Below are positions 45,577 to 56,526 of a stretch of 64,000 nucleotides of DNA, in pieces. Made by a program: the position numbers and the translations under genes. The stretch is taken from positions 35,732,539 to 35,796,538 of the forward strand of contig CM070501.1 of the NCBI GenBank assembly GCA_036346375.1, read 5' to 3'. The stretch is from Guadua angustifolia (lineage: Eukaryota > Streptophyta > Magnoliopsida > Poales > Poaceae). Numbering within the stretch: position 1 is the first letter of the stretch; the number at the start of each line of letters is the position of its first letter. The notes beneath the pieces are model-generated. The model did no database searches and was not told where the DNA came from. It saw nothing but the letters and a program-made list of their open reading frames with translations.

Positions 45577-47106
45577 TTACAGAAGAGAGACACTAGGCTT
45601 ATCACTTACAGCGCGGACATTCTTTCCAGCCAGATGATAAAGCAAAACTCCTGCTGCAACACTTACATTTAAGCTCTCTACTGCAAGGAACAATCCCATA
45701 TCTTTATTACCTGAATAATTATCACCTCCTTCCCCTGCATCTGCATCTGCTCCTAAAACAAATCCAGCAACATTACCAGGAATTTTGACCAAATGTGTGC
45801 AGGATCGCTCAACCAAGGGCCTCAGACCAGTGCCTTCACTACCCAAGACAAGAATTGTTGGCTCCCCTGAGGTAACTTCAGTGAGAGGTATAGCTGTAGG
45901 AGCAACGGTACCACCAAGAACTCTCCACCCATTTTCAGCCGATGAAGACAAGAACTGCATCATGTTCCTGCAGGAAAGCAGCTCGATCAACTCAAGCGAG
46001 CCTGCACTAGCTTTACTCACTACTCCACTTAATGGAGCAGAGTTCTTAGCGCACAACACAACACCCTCAGCACCAAAGAAGTAGGCAGATCTAATTATGG
46101 CTCCCAAGTTCTGAGGATCCATAACCTCATCCAAAGCTATCCAGACAGGCGCCTTTCCGCCATCCACCCTGACTGGTTCCAACTCCTTAGTATTCACAAT
46201 TTCCAAGGGTGACGCATCAAGCACCAAGCCTTGATGTGGCCGGTTATCGACCACCATGTTGAGGTCATGCTTTGATGCCTTGATAACTTTAAGCCCGATC
46301 CTCTCTGCCACCCGCAGCACCTTCTCAACCCCCTTCTTGTCCTTCTTCTTGTTGCTTCCACTCAAATCCATCCCTTCCTGCATATACAATGCATAGAACT
46401 GCCTCCTCCCAGCCATGAGGGCTGCAAGGACTGGACCAACACCGTAGACCCCCTGCCCGACCATCTTTGGCACCGTCGATTCCCCTGCCTCCTTCCACGT
46501 CTTCCTCCCCCAGTTCTCCTGCTTGTTCCACTGCCTTACCTCCGGCTTGTCAAACCTCTCCCCTCTAAACCTCTCACCACGGGACCTTTCATCCCTCGCC
46601 ACAATTCGCCGATACTTAATCCTGCCCCAGTTAGGGTTGTCAATTGGATCATTCTCCTCCTCTCTAATTGCCTCTTCCTTGTTCGAAACCCTATCTTCCA
46701 ATACCTCTCTTCGCGCGCTTTGGTCGCCTCTGGAGAAGAACTTTTCCGCAGAGCTCTCCCACGAGGAGGAGCGGCCGGCGGTAGCCCTCGCTACGGGGGC
46801 GCCGCCATCGCCACACGCGGCAGCAAGCCAAGGAAGCGCCCTCCCGCCGCCGGCCGATGCGGAGCCATCTAGTGCGGTGGAGAACGAAACCCTAGGTCCC
46901 AGCCCAAAGCGCGAGGGATCGTCCGGGGAAGCCGCCGCTCTGGTGCTCGCACGGGTGACGGTGGTCGGACTAAGCGCGAGTGAGGAGGCCGAAGACTTGG
47001 AGAAGTACCCGGCGCGGAGGAGGCCGGCGAGGAGGGTGCGGCTTGGCGAAGACGCCGCCACGAGGAGCGGGAGCGGCTGGGATCTGGAGAGGCCGGAGTG
47101 GAGCAT
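45577..47106 (-). CDS. SpoU/TrmH-family rRNA 2'-O-ribose methyltransferase, organellar
   Basis: A single-exon frame of 509 residues. The first 60 or so residues are Ser/Ala/Arg-rich with few acids, as in a mitochondrial or plastid transit peptide. A variable charged linker follows. From about 219 (VYGVGPVLAAL) comes the small substrate-binding domain ending at HQG (about 291-293), then the knotted SPOUT domain (about 320-492). Its three motifs are intact: DPQNLGAIIRSA (330-341, with the conserved Asn and Arg), LVLGSEGTGL (419-428, with Glu) and ESLNVSVAAGVLLY (477-490, with Asn). The family transfers a methyl group from S-adenosylmethionine to a ribose 2'-OH, usually in large-subunit rRNA. 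MRM1/RlmB-type is the closest match from memory. The rRNA site cannot be told from sequence. Confidence 0.88.
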   Translation of the reverse strand: MLHSGLSRSQPLPLLVAASSPSRTLLAGLLRAGYFSKSSASSLALSPTTVTRASTRAAASPDDPSRFGLGPRVSFSTALDGSASAGGGRALPWLAAACGDGGAPVARATAGRSSSWESSAEKFFSRGDQSARREVLEDRVSNKEEAIREEENDPIDNPNWGRIKYRRIVARDERSRGERFRGERFDKPEVRQWNKQENWGRKTWKEAGESTVPKMVGQGVYGVGPVLAALMAGRRQFYALYMQEGMDLSGSNKKKDKKGVEKVLRVAERIGLKVIKASKHDLNMVVDNRPHQGLVLDASPLEIVNTKELEPVRVDGGKAPVWIALDEVMDPQNLGAIIRSAYFFGAEGVVLCAKNSAPLSGVVSKASAGSLELIELLSCRNMMQFLSSSAENGWRVLGGTVAPTAIPLTEVTSGEPTILVLGSEGTGLRPLVERSCTHLVKIPGNVAGFVLGADADAGEGGDNYSGNKDMGLFLAVESLNVSVAAGVLLYHLAGKNVRAVSDKPSVSLL

Positions 47107-47242
47107 GGCGCGGCGGGGGAGCGTAGGGTTTTGGGGTCGCGGGTGCGGTGCGAGAGTTAGGGATAGGGGTTTTGGCCTATTGGGCGAATTTGCGGTGCGC
47201 GCCAGGCGCCACTCGTTCGACGAAATGCCACGGCGAGGATGA

Positions 47243-47398
47243 GAGAAATTTTGTTATTTGCCACTTTAAAGATTGACTCTTTGGATTATGATGCCACTTG
47301 AGTCAATGACATATAAGATCATCTGAGTTAATGAAATGTGGGTCCAATGACAAATTTGCGAAGCCACATATTTGAAGTAGCAAATACTCAAATCTCTC
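47243..47398. mobile_element. Mutator-type MITE upstream of the methyltransferase gene
   Basis: The 156-bp element has GAGAAATTTTGTTATTTGCC at one end and a related complement at the other. CGAGGATGA occurs exactly at 47234-47242 and 47399-47407, a 9-bp duplication. It starts about 137 bp before the methyltransferase ATG, within the likely promoter or leader. Confidence 0.8.
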
Positions 47399-47407
47399 CG
47401 AGGATGA

Positions 47408-48334
47408 TGCGGTGAGATGAGAAGGGATTAGTTTTGTGGAGTCCCTTTGTTTAGCCGTGTTTGTTCAGTCCGAAATGCTAATTTGCGATAGTCCGCACCA
47501 CGGCTTCTTCGCGGACATCCATACGCAAGCGAGTAAGCGACACAGAGCACCTTTGTTCCTCGGCACTGTGCACTTTCACCCTCACTCCTCTCTACACCAT
47601 CCATTCTCCACCTCACCCCTCTCTCTCTCCCTCTCCCTCTCTTCTGGTCTCTCCCTAAACTCGAGCTTTCTACTTGTCGCCAACGTTGCTCTTCTTCCTC
47701 ACCACATCGACCCGTGCATCCGATCCTTGTCGCGTTGATGCCGCTGTGGCTATCGCCTATGTGGGTTGTTGCCGTCGGAGGAGGCTACACCGCTTGTCGC
47801 CTTGAAGCCTTAGGAGAAGGTAAACCCTAATCCTAATTTTTATTTTGATAATCCAGTTGAAATGTTCTAGAAACCGAACTGAAATCTTCTCAATCGACTT
47901 GAAATTCTTTGGATTCGAATTGAATTTGTCCCATTTGAAATTCTCAATTTTGAAACTTCCTGAGTTGATTTTTTTTAGTAGAAAGTTTTCCGATTTGAAA
48001 CTTTGAGTTGAAAATTTTTTAGTAGAAAGTTTTCTGGTTTGAAGTTTTTTTATTGAATTTTTTATTTCAAAGTTCCCTATTTGCAAATTTTTAGTTTGAA
48101 GTTTTTTGATTTTGAAGCTTTCCAATTGAAAATCTCAAACGGTTTTCAGAGGTATTGAGGAGGAGGGATTGGAGTGGGGAGCAAGGGAGGAAGAGGGATG
48201 AGGGGAGCCTCGTGGCTTGTGTAAGGCAACGGGAGGCAACAAGCGAGCTGTCACGTGGTGGGGAGGATGGTGGCAGTGACCTCCGCCCTGTACAACTAGC
48301 CGTAAGATAGGAGGTCTCTTGTTTAATTTATTTT
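47408..48334. other. Intergenic sequence with CT-rich and GAAATTTT-rich parts
   Basis: 47580-47655 is a CTCTCC-rich tract. 47840-48130 repeats short words such as TTTGAAATTTTC and AGTAGAAAGTTTTC with no fixed period. No gene was recognised. Confidence 0.35.
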
Positions 48335-48648
48335 GAATAAATTTCATAAAACTATAGGTTTTTTGTATAAATTATCGAAAACTACATATTTTAGCTTCAA
48401 TTTCACAAAACTACATAATTTAAGAGAACTTGTGTCACAAAATTACATGTTTTAGAATTAATTATTTCTTGTAATGGGTCTAGCAGTCTGATCCCACATG
48501 GCAGACCCGTTACAATAAACATTTAATTCTAAAATCTGTATTTTTATGATACAAGTTCTCATAAAATCTGTAGTTTTATAAAATAAAAGCTAAAATATGT
48601 ATTTTTAATAGTTTGTACAAAAAACTTGTAGTTTTGTAAAATTTACTC
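48335..48648. mobile_element. Long fold-back (palindromic) MITE
   Basis: Two arms of about 140 bp are reverse complements with scattered mismatches (AAATTTCATAAAACTA at left, its counterpart at right). They meet at a short centre around 48478-48512 that includes a GGGTCT/AGACCC pair. No secure target duplication was found. Confidence 0.75.
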
Positions 48649-48924
48649 ATTGATTTTCCTTTTTGAATTTTAGGCTATGGCATTCATTCACCTGTCAGAA
48701 GAAGGTGAGCACAGCACCGATACTGGAAGATGAGGGTACAACAAGCACACCTAGCCAACAGACCTTTGATCGGTTCTCAATTGACTCCCGGCCTCTTTTA
48801 TCAATTTTGACAATTTACTCATCATCTTATTTTCAAATAGAACGCAACCTGGTGGTGGCTAGGTGATGACCAACAAATCGGTGCAAATCGTTTGTTATTG
48901 TTTTTTTTTGGAGGTAACTGATTA

Positions 48925-49295
48925 GGGCATTTCCAATGCATTGTTTCTTAGATTGTTTCTAAGTGTGCCATGTAGGAGAGAGAGTGCATTAAATGGTGGT
49001 TTAGAAGTCAGCATGAAACGGTAAAAGAAACTATCTATCCAGTGCAACATATCCTACATATTTAATAGATACATCTCTCAATTGGTTGTCTTTATTGCTT
49101 GGGCCCATGTATGAAACAGGTATGACCTTCCAATGGGGTGTCTTAGCTGTTTCATGGCTTTTAGCTATGTGAAGAAACTGTTTCAAAAATAAGAAACAGT
49201 TTCACTCACTCTCTTAATTAATTGACTGCCACATCAGCTCTTTGTCCTATATGTCACATGTAGAAACAGTTAAGAAACTTGCATTGTAACTACCC
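48925..49295. mobile_element. PIF/Harbinger-type MITE (371 bp)
   Basis: It starts GGGCATTTCCAATGCA and ends in a related complement (TGCATTGTAACTACCC). TTA flanks both sides (48922-48924 and 49296-49298). Confidence 0.75.
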
Positions 49296-49394
49296 TTACA
49301 GGCTCTCGCTGTATGTAAACAGTGTCATAAATGTGATGATCAACTCTCTTAGATTTCTTGTGTGTCTAGTAGAAGGTATTGTATTGGTGTATGC

Positions 49395-50220
49395 CAAGGT
49401 TTCAAATTTCGTTTTTAGATCACATCTCGGGGTAGTTAAAATCCGAACTTTTGTTGAGATTTTAGAATTTTTGACAAAATCCAAATGAAATTCAAAAGGT
49501 AAATTTGAAATCCGGTTAACTTGAAACCAGTAAAACTAAAATTTCTGCTCAAATCACCAAAATTTTGGTGAAATCAGCCAAATTTTGGTGATTTTCAACC
49601 GGATGTGAATGGTCTCCTAAGACTAAAAAAATCATGTAAATATTTATGTACATTTTATATCTGTTTGAATACAAAATACTAAGTACTTGCATATAAAATT
49701 CCTAAGTTTGGGTTTAGGTTTAAGCTGAATCCTAGTTAGGGTTTAGGGTTTAGGCCGAAATACATCATTTAAGGCTGAAATCCATGTTAAGGTTTAGAGT
49801 TTAGGCTAAAATACAATTTAAGTCTGAAATTCATTATTTAAGGTCAAAATCCAAGTTAGGGTTTAGGCCGAAATACATCATTTAAGGCTGAAATCTAAAT
49901 TTGGGTTTAGGGTTAGAGTTACATAATTTGTACATGTATTTTTTTGCAAACTTTTTACATGTATACCTCATAAAAGACATTACAATTCTTCAAAAAGTTA
50001 GTGCAAAATCCGTCCAAAAACCATGCAAACCGGCCCAAAAATTGTGCAAACCAGTCCAAAATGGTGAAATTTCGACCAAAATCAACCAGATTTCACCGAA
50101 ATTTACTAAAATCACTGTAGTAAACCCTAATTTCAAATTTCCCGTTCTGTTAGGATTTTAAATCTCATTGCTGGCCGAAATCTAAGATTTTGTTGAGATT
50201 TTCTGACATTTCGAACCTTG
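49395..50220. mobile_element. hAT-like non-autonomous element (826 bp)
   Basis: It begins CAAGGTTTCAAATTTC and ends in the complement of CAAGGTTCGAAATGTC. GTGTATGC is duplicated at 49387-49394 and 50221-50228. The middle has repeated AAATTTTGGTGAAATC words and a telomere-like GGGTTTAGGGTTTAGG near 49738. Confidence 0.7.
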
Positions 50221-50228
50221 GTGTATGC

Positions 50229-50684
50229 GCATGGATGGATGTGTGTGTGTTTGTGGTGTTGTGGGTTAGGGGGAGGGGCGAGGCCACATATGTATGCTAC
50301 CCGCTTGTAATGACTTGTCTTAAAAAGAATCTCATGTGATTGATAATACCACCCCATTCCTTTTCTTTTTATTTGGCGAAGGCTATTCATCTTTGACTGT
50401 AAGTGCAAATGTGCAATCTTCTTATTTCTAAATAATTGTTGCTCTAGGGTGTCTAGCTAACTTTGATCTATATAAATTGCACTTATGAATTGAGTTTGGG
50501 TAATTTTTTTAAAAAATAATTGAGTTCGAGTAATTGATTTTATATTTGTATAACATAAAGAGCAAATAACCACCTAGAACATTAATCATTTAAAAACACA
50601 CAAACACACGCGCTACTATTATTTGCTCCAATGCTTGATCATGTTTATTAGCTGGAGTAGAATTATGATCCGACAGTTTCTTAA
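50229..50684. other. Intergenic sequence
   Basis: No gene was recognised. Confidence 0.35.
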
Positions 50685-51935
50685 TCTATACTAATATAAA
50701 AGGCGCAAGTTTTTTAAAAATAGACTGTTACATGGAAAGTTTTACTTCTTTTGGCAGGAGCATCTTGACCACCCATGAAGCTAGATAGAATGGCTGAATT
50801 TTAAAGTTGTTCTCCACACTAAAAGTTGGCCACCCGATTAAACTTTCAATTAAACTCAGGCCCATTGACCATCTCCCTCTCCGTAGTCCACACCTCATTA
50901 CCTCACCCTCTCGCTGCACACACGGCCCCGGTGACCCCGTCGTGTTTGAAATGTTGTTGACTGGGCAGACACCGCTATCACCACTGGTTCCGCTGTAGGC
51001 CGCAACCTCGTATTTCTGTGCTGGGATAAGACAACACCAATTTAGACATCGTTTGGAACACAGAACTCTCATATTAGGAAACCCTATATCTAACAAGACT
51101 GGACGTTTCATTTCCTACAAAATTCATATAAAAAAAAGTGCATGTGTTCTAAATGGGGCCTCAAATAGAGCGGGCAATGGAAAGAGTGATGGCTAAGAAA
51201 GAGCAAATCTATATATTGGACTATAGATTTTCCAGTTTTGATACGTCCCCATAGTGAACAGAGCGAAAATCACTAGGAGTACATATCTCTTGTAGCCATA
51301 TGTATTGACAGTGGCATCAAGCGTCAGCAGCTGGTGCATTTTATTGTTAGGGCATCAAGTGTCGCGATAGACAAAGTAGCTCACAAGTCACTACAGTTAA
51401 ATTTTGAAGCACTCTTCTGTTAATGGACATCAGCACGATTCATCGGTCTGCAGACTAGAAGACTTTCTTTTCCACCGAAAATATATGCTCAGAAATAAGT
51501 CTACGTGTAAGCGCAATCGTAAATTGGTAGAATCAGCAGTGAGCTAATCAAACAATGAGAAAACCGTAAAACCGTTTAATTACTTTCCTGAAGAAAAAAG
51601 TGTGCAGTGAACCGGTTTGAACACGTTGGGAAGGGCTGCGATGCCGCAGCGTAGCAGCGTGAAGCTTCTAGGTCAGGCGCTCAGGCGCCAAGTAAGCTCG
51701 CCAACCCAAACGAGTCAGAAGTACGGCGAAATTAAACGACGCGTACGTGCTTGTAGCTTCCCATGGGTCGTGTGGTTCGCTAGAGAAGCCGCTCGATCGT
51801 ATATCAGCTGCATGCGCCTAGCCCAACTAGTGCTGCTGCTGCTGCGTTGCTCCCGTACCCCGGCAAGTGCCGGGGGTTTTCGGCGTCCCCCGTCTCGTAC
51901 GTTTCTCGGATCGGCCGGCGAAGAAGCCAGATTTT
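50685..51935 (+). mobile_element. Possible Helitron 5' end and downstream sequence
   Basis: TCTATACTAATATAAAAGGC at 50685, preceded by A, matches the usual 5' end of plant Helitrons. No matching 3' hairpin with CTAG was found downstream, so the right limit is unknown. Everything to 51935 is listed here only because no gene was recognised in it. Confidence 0.4.
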
Positions 51936-52291
51936 GAGCATGTTTGGATCCATTAGCACTAATAGTTAGCTAGCTAATAGCTAATTGTTGGCTAACTATT
52001 AGCTGGCTAATTATTAGCTAGGGTTGTTTGGAGTACTAGCTAATAGGTGGTTGAAAATTTAGTTGTTGGTGGAAATGTCCATTGTACCCTTGCATTAATA
52101 ATTTGTTTGCACAGTCGAAGGCATATTAGTCATTCACCATCTATTAGCGAGAATTAGCAGGGAGAACCATTAATGAGATAACTATTAGTGGGTTAGCGAC
52201 TAGCTGTTACTGGTTATTAGTTAGCCTGTTTGGATCCACTTTAGCTAATTTTAGTAGCTAACTATTAGTGCTAATGGATCCAAACATACCC
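51936..52291. mobile_element. Tourist-like MITE (356 bp) with TAGCTAA-rich ends
   Basis: The ends are inverted copies containing ATGTTTGGATCCATTAGCAC and then AATAGTTAGCTA, with few mismatches. TTT flanks both sides (51933-51935 and 52292-52294). The class is inferred from the ends and the 3-bp duplication. Confidence 0.75.
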
Positions 52292-52330
52292 TTTATAGGT
52301 GCTCCTCATTCTTGGCCCAAATTTTCACGC

Positions 52331-53110
52331 CGTATGAGCAGGGATTTTGGATTAAGGGGGGCCACGTGGATCATCAAAAAATTATCATAGCACCCATAAA
52401 AAAATATCATATTAATATCGATACATTTAAATTTAAATGTAGCATAACCACATGTCCACATAAGTAAAATATGCCATATTTTTTAGAATAAGAAACCTAC
52501 ATCTCTATTAACTTAAATTTAATTCTACAAATCCTAGAAAATCATACAAGTTAATAAGTTCATCTGAACTAATTTTCGCTGCTAGTTCTTTTTCAATGTA
52601 AACTATCATGCAGTGTCAAAGAAAGTCATCTCCTATTTTATTTTGAAGGCGGGTCTTGACAAGTTTCATAGCTGAAAATGCTCGCTCTGTGGTTGCTATT
52701 GGCACCGGAAGAGTTATGAACAATCGTAACAGTCTATTAGCCATTAAATAATAGGAAACTTTACCTGTTTTATATAATCCATTTGTTAAATTAGCAAGAG
52801 ATATCAAGCATTATATACATCAAGTTGAGAAAAATAGAAGCTTTACCTATTTTATATAGTTCACTTGTTAAATTAGCAAGAGTAGCCAAGCATTCCAGCT
52901 CCGGATGGTTGCATACATCAAGTTGAAAGAGTGGTAATTGACTCTCTAATCGAGCTCGTTGAACTTATTTACTATTTAGTATTTACTAATGCTGGACTTT
53001 TATTTACTGTTTAGTGTCTACTAATATTAGCTAATTACTACTAATTACTAAATTTTATGTTCGTTAGGGGGGGCCAGGCCCCTGCCCGCCCCCCCTTCTC
53101 TCCGCCCCTG
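52331..53110 (-). mobile_element. hAT transposon remnant with transposase C terminus
   Basis: TTTCACGC is duplicated at 52323-52330 and 53111-53118 (8 bp, as in hAT elements). The minus-strand frame 52616-52807 has FITLPVPIATTERAFSAMK and LVKTRLQNKI, the hallmark dimerisation end of TTF-type plant hAT transposases. The right end, read inward, starts CAGGGGCGGAG. The left terminus does not match it well, though CAGGG occurs 8 bp inside. The element is mostly deleted. Confidence 0.65.
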
Positions 53111-53118
53111 TTTCACGC

Positions 53119-54086
53119 GTTCTTCTGCAGGATGCATGCTGCGCGCGCGATGCCGCTTCCGGTGCTTCTGCAGCGCGTCAGGCGTGTTTTGAGCATGTTT
53201 GCAGTGATCCATTCGGGTTGTTCAATATCGGTGTTTGCTAGTATAGTGGGTATCGTGGGTAGTTTTGATCGAAGTTGCATACATCCGACGTATTCGATAC
53301 ACGCCATATAGATTTTCACGATCGTGCATGTGTTAGTTTCGAAGGAAAAGGAAAGTCCAGGAACCGAGATGTATAACGGTCTTTTTTTTTCTTTGCATGT
53401 GCGATCACCGCATATCGAGAATTTCTTTAAGCGTCCCTAATGTGAGAGACCAGTCACATCTTGAACAGAGATGCGCGAGGCAACAACTCCAATCCATTAA
53501 GGATTTTAAATGGTTTAGCAACCTAGAATTTTGTAGAAAATTTTAAGCATTTTCACTATTTTATGTAAAACTCTTGAGGTAGAAAGTAACCCTTGAGATA
53601 GAAAAATCCAGATCAATTATTATTGGCCATTGCGGCTAATCCTTTTTTTAATCGAGTATAAGTCAATTATTTTGTCCACTGGATCAGTATCCAACAACTA
53701 AACCATACATATCTTCAAACACACCTAGCAGCCAGAATTTTCCAATTATGTTTAGAAAACTATCGTACGCTTGATAATCTGCAAAACCGAAAAAAAAAAC
53801 AGAACCATAAGCTTTTTTCCTTGAGAGGAATTAGTCGAAGCCTAACCAAGTCCTTCCACCCGTGCGTTGCTTCGCTGACTGTCAGAAACCCCAGCCATCC
53901 ACGGCAAGTGATCCCGGCTGCCGCGCAGCCCTGTCCGATGGGATGACAACCTGAAAAGTGACCTCGCGCTGAGCCCACGGGCCACGGGCCATGTTGCCGG
54001 TGAGCACCGGACGGCCACTCTGGCTCTTCCTAATTTCCCCATGGCAGAGCAACCGCCGTTGGCAGTCCGTGGTTCAGGAGGCGACG
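53119..54086. other. Intergenic sequence
   Basis: No gene was recognised. 53830-54060 is GC-rich with short frames on both strands. Confidence 0.3.
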
Positions 54087-54184
54087 ATGGCGTCCGTGGC
54101 CGCGCTGCCCGCCGCCATGCTGCCCCGCGCGCGAGCTCCAGGCGACCAGGCGCTCCACCGCTCCGTCCACCCCTCCCGCAAAAA
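54087..54184 (+). pseudogene. Possible orphan first exon
   Basis: An ATG at 54087 opens an Ala/Arg/Ser-rich, acid-poor stretch (MASVAALPAAMLPRARAPGD) resembling an organelle transit peptide, up to a GTATGC donor-like site at 54185. No downstream exon was found, so it may be a captured or orphaned fragment, or chance. Confidence 0.25.
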
Positions 54185-54296
54185 GTATGCATCGCATTTT
54201 CCTCCAGTTGATCGCCCCTCTCCTTCGTTTGTTCTCTCACTGGTCACTGCGTATCTCCGTTTACATGGTTGGGGAGTGGGCCAGTGGAGCATGGGC

Positions 54297-54612
54297 AGGG
54301 TTTACAGTACCGAATCGAACTCGAAAATCACCCCTCCAGTGGCTTCAAAAATCGCTAGAAATCAAAATGTTTTGAAGTCAAACTCTTTGAACTCCACGGT
54401 CAACCAAATTTCTTTGAAAAATCGGCAAACTTTGCGAAACAATTTGGAAACTGATTTTCTAACGATTTTGACGATTTTCGATCGGTTTTTCACGCATAAA
54501 ATTTTTCAAATTTTTTGAATTGGACTAGTTTATCAACCAGTATAGTTTATCAAGCCAGCTCGATGCGGTCAAAAATCACAATTTTCAAGCGATTTTCATG
54601 GATTTTTGAAAC
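54297..54612. repeat. AT-rich repeat, possible hAT MITE
   Basis: It begins GGGTTTACAG and ends TTTTTGAAACCC, weakly inverted, with repeated AAAATCG-type words between. No target duplication is certain. Confidence 0.3.
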
Positions 54613-55340
54613 CCATGTAGGTGTTCGTTGTTTTGCCTGGCAAGAGTAGTTTTTGGCTTGCCCCTGAACACGAACTGTTTTAGTCCTCATTAGGGACGAT
54701 TTAAAGGGTCCCAATTATTGAACTTGTTTTGTCGTGTATATGTGTTTTCTCTCCGGTACTTATAGTGTTGCTCAAACATTTTGGTTTGACATACGATACA
54801 TCAGTGTTTTATCTAATTATCTGTGCCCTCATAGTATCGATAACATTGCTTTGATTACTTGTTTTGTACTTTTGTGTGATATTTTGATTCGTGTTATTTT
54901 TTGTCAAATGGAAAGTTGTTCTCTTAGGTTTGGTTAAGTGGTATACATTGGCCCACGTGATGATCCTACACTCCAAAATCCTGTCCGAGGAGTTCGGTTG
55001 TGACAAGGATCTTGCCAAGAAGATATGGTGCTTTGGCTAGAGATCGCAAGTTATTAAGATTGTTCCAGTCTTTCATACTCTTTATGATTTTTTACACTAC
55101 AAGTGTTTGGATTAACTATTTCAGTCATCCTTATTTATTAGTCATTTAGATTTTTAACGCACTTGGTATTCGTGGTGCTTTATTACCATTCGGGGTTTTT
55201 CAGAAATGGCTATATAAGCCACACTCTGTACATGTGATCCTTAAATCAATATAATGGATTTTTTCTTGCAAGGATTTTTCCACGTTAAATCTTGTTTCCA
55301 GTTATTGTACCGTACTAACCCTAACAAATGGTATCATAGC
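54613..55340 (+). mobile_element. Copia-like LTR end and primer-binding site
   Basis: CTATATAAG near 55211 reads as a TATA box, and a polyadenylation-like region follows. TGGTATCATAGC at 55329-55340 matches the initiator Met-tRNA primer site (one base off). The left LTR edge was not determined, and no gag or pol follows; an elongation factor fragment comes next. A second GGTATCAGAAC copy lies at about 55358. Confidence 0.5.
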
Positions 55341-55407
55341 TCTATCCCTAATAAGCGGTATCAGAACTCTATCCCTAACATCACGGGCCCTAACAGTGTT
55401 GTAGATT

Positions 55408-55600
55408 CTGAACAAGAAGAGAGGGCATGTGTTCGAGGAGATGCAAAGAGGCCTGGTACACCACTATACAACATCAAGCCTTGCCTCCCTGTTATCGAGT
55501 CATTGGGTTCACAAGCACCCTTAGGGCGGCAACCTCTGGCCAGGCCTACCCTGTGTGTGTTTTTGACCACTGGGAAATGCTGTCTACTAACCCTTTGGAG
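55408..55600 (+). pseudogene. Elongation factor 2 (eEF2) fragment
   Basis: Across three frames it reads LNKKRGHVFEEMQR, then PGTPLYNIK with LPVIES, then TLRAATSGQA and CVFDHWEM. These are consecutive parts of the conserved C-terminal domain of eEF2, the translocation GTPase of cytosolic ribosomes. Two frameshifts and substitutions make it a pseudogene fragment of about 64 codons. It lies on the same strand as, and just after, a Copia-like primer-binding site. Confidence 0.75.
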
Positions 55601-56526
55601 TACTCTGACGGTACTGTCACATTTTTAAGGTATTATGTGTGGTCAACTATTAGCTTTTGCTGATTATACTTCAGTTATCTCATTTGATTGTGCTGCTTTT
55701 CATATGTTCTGCTTGTAACACTTATTGTTTGGTCTTGAAAATTTCATTCGCTCATTGATATTTCTCTTGAAGCATGCTACATATAATGGTTCTGTGCTGA
55801 GTGTGTTTGCTGTTATTTCTGGGTCTATGAACTCTTGTTATATTTTTTTGCATTCTCGTATTTGATTTAATCATTTTATAATATTAGCACCTGTTACTAT
55901 TTGTTATCTTATTAACATCATGCCACTTGAGATTGGTCATATCCTGTCAGCATACTAACAGCATGAGATTGGTCAAGAGACTCAGTGTGTGAAACCCAGA
56001 TCCAAGCCAATGTTTGAATCACCGAACAAAGAGTCGATCTGGTGGACCTTTGAAGTTTCAATAGTCGGGGTTCTCAGCACTATAGCATCAGTCATTGAAA
56101 AGGCCCAGAGTCACCAGACCATCAGTAAGGAGATGACTCAGAGGAGGATTAAAACCTGGTGTTTCACACTTTCACATGTGCAGTGGAGTTGTAATCATTT
56201 ACAGCATCAAAAATTGAAGGGATGCTATTCAGGTAAAGAAAGAGGATTACAGCAAGCTACTCACTAGCAAAGGATGAGCTCCTTGATAAGTTTTAGCAGC
56301 CAAGCTGATATTTAGCTTAATTCTGCTATTTCCTTGATCGGTAATAGTTACAGGTGGTTCTAAAAATAGCAATGAAACAGGCTACTGGCACTACATCACA
56401 GCAAGGAAACACGTCCGTGTTTGCAATCTTATTTATCTCAACCTTTAGCCACTGTAAGCACCACCAAGAATCTCAAGTTGCATCAACCAAACATCTCGTA
56501 AGCTCGCAGGCGCGGGAGCAGGGAGC
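55601..56526. other. Sequence between the eEF2 fragment and the dehydrogenase gene
   Basis: A 92-codon plus-strand frame (55989-56267) has no recognised family. The right part probably includes the 3' UTR of the dehydrogenase gene. Confidence 0.35.

Noticed and set aside
46523..47242. 239-codon plus-strand open frame
   Set aside because: It lies antisense to the methyltransferase gene, whose conserved motifs and transit-like start explain the sequence. GC-rich coding DNA often leaves such antisense frames open.
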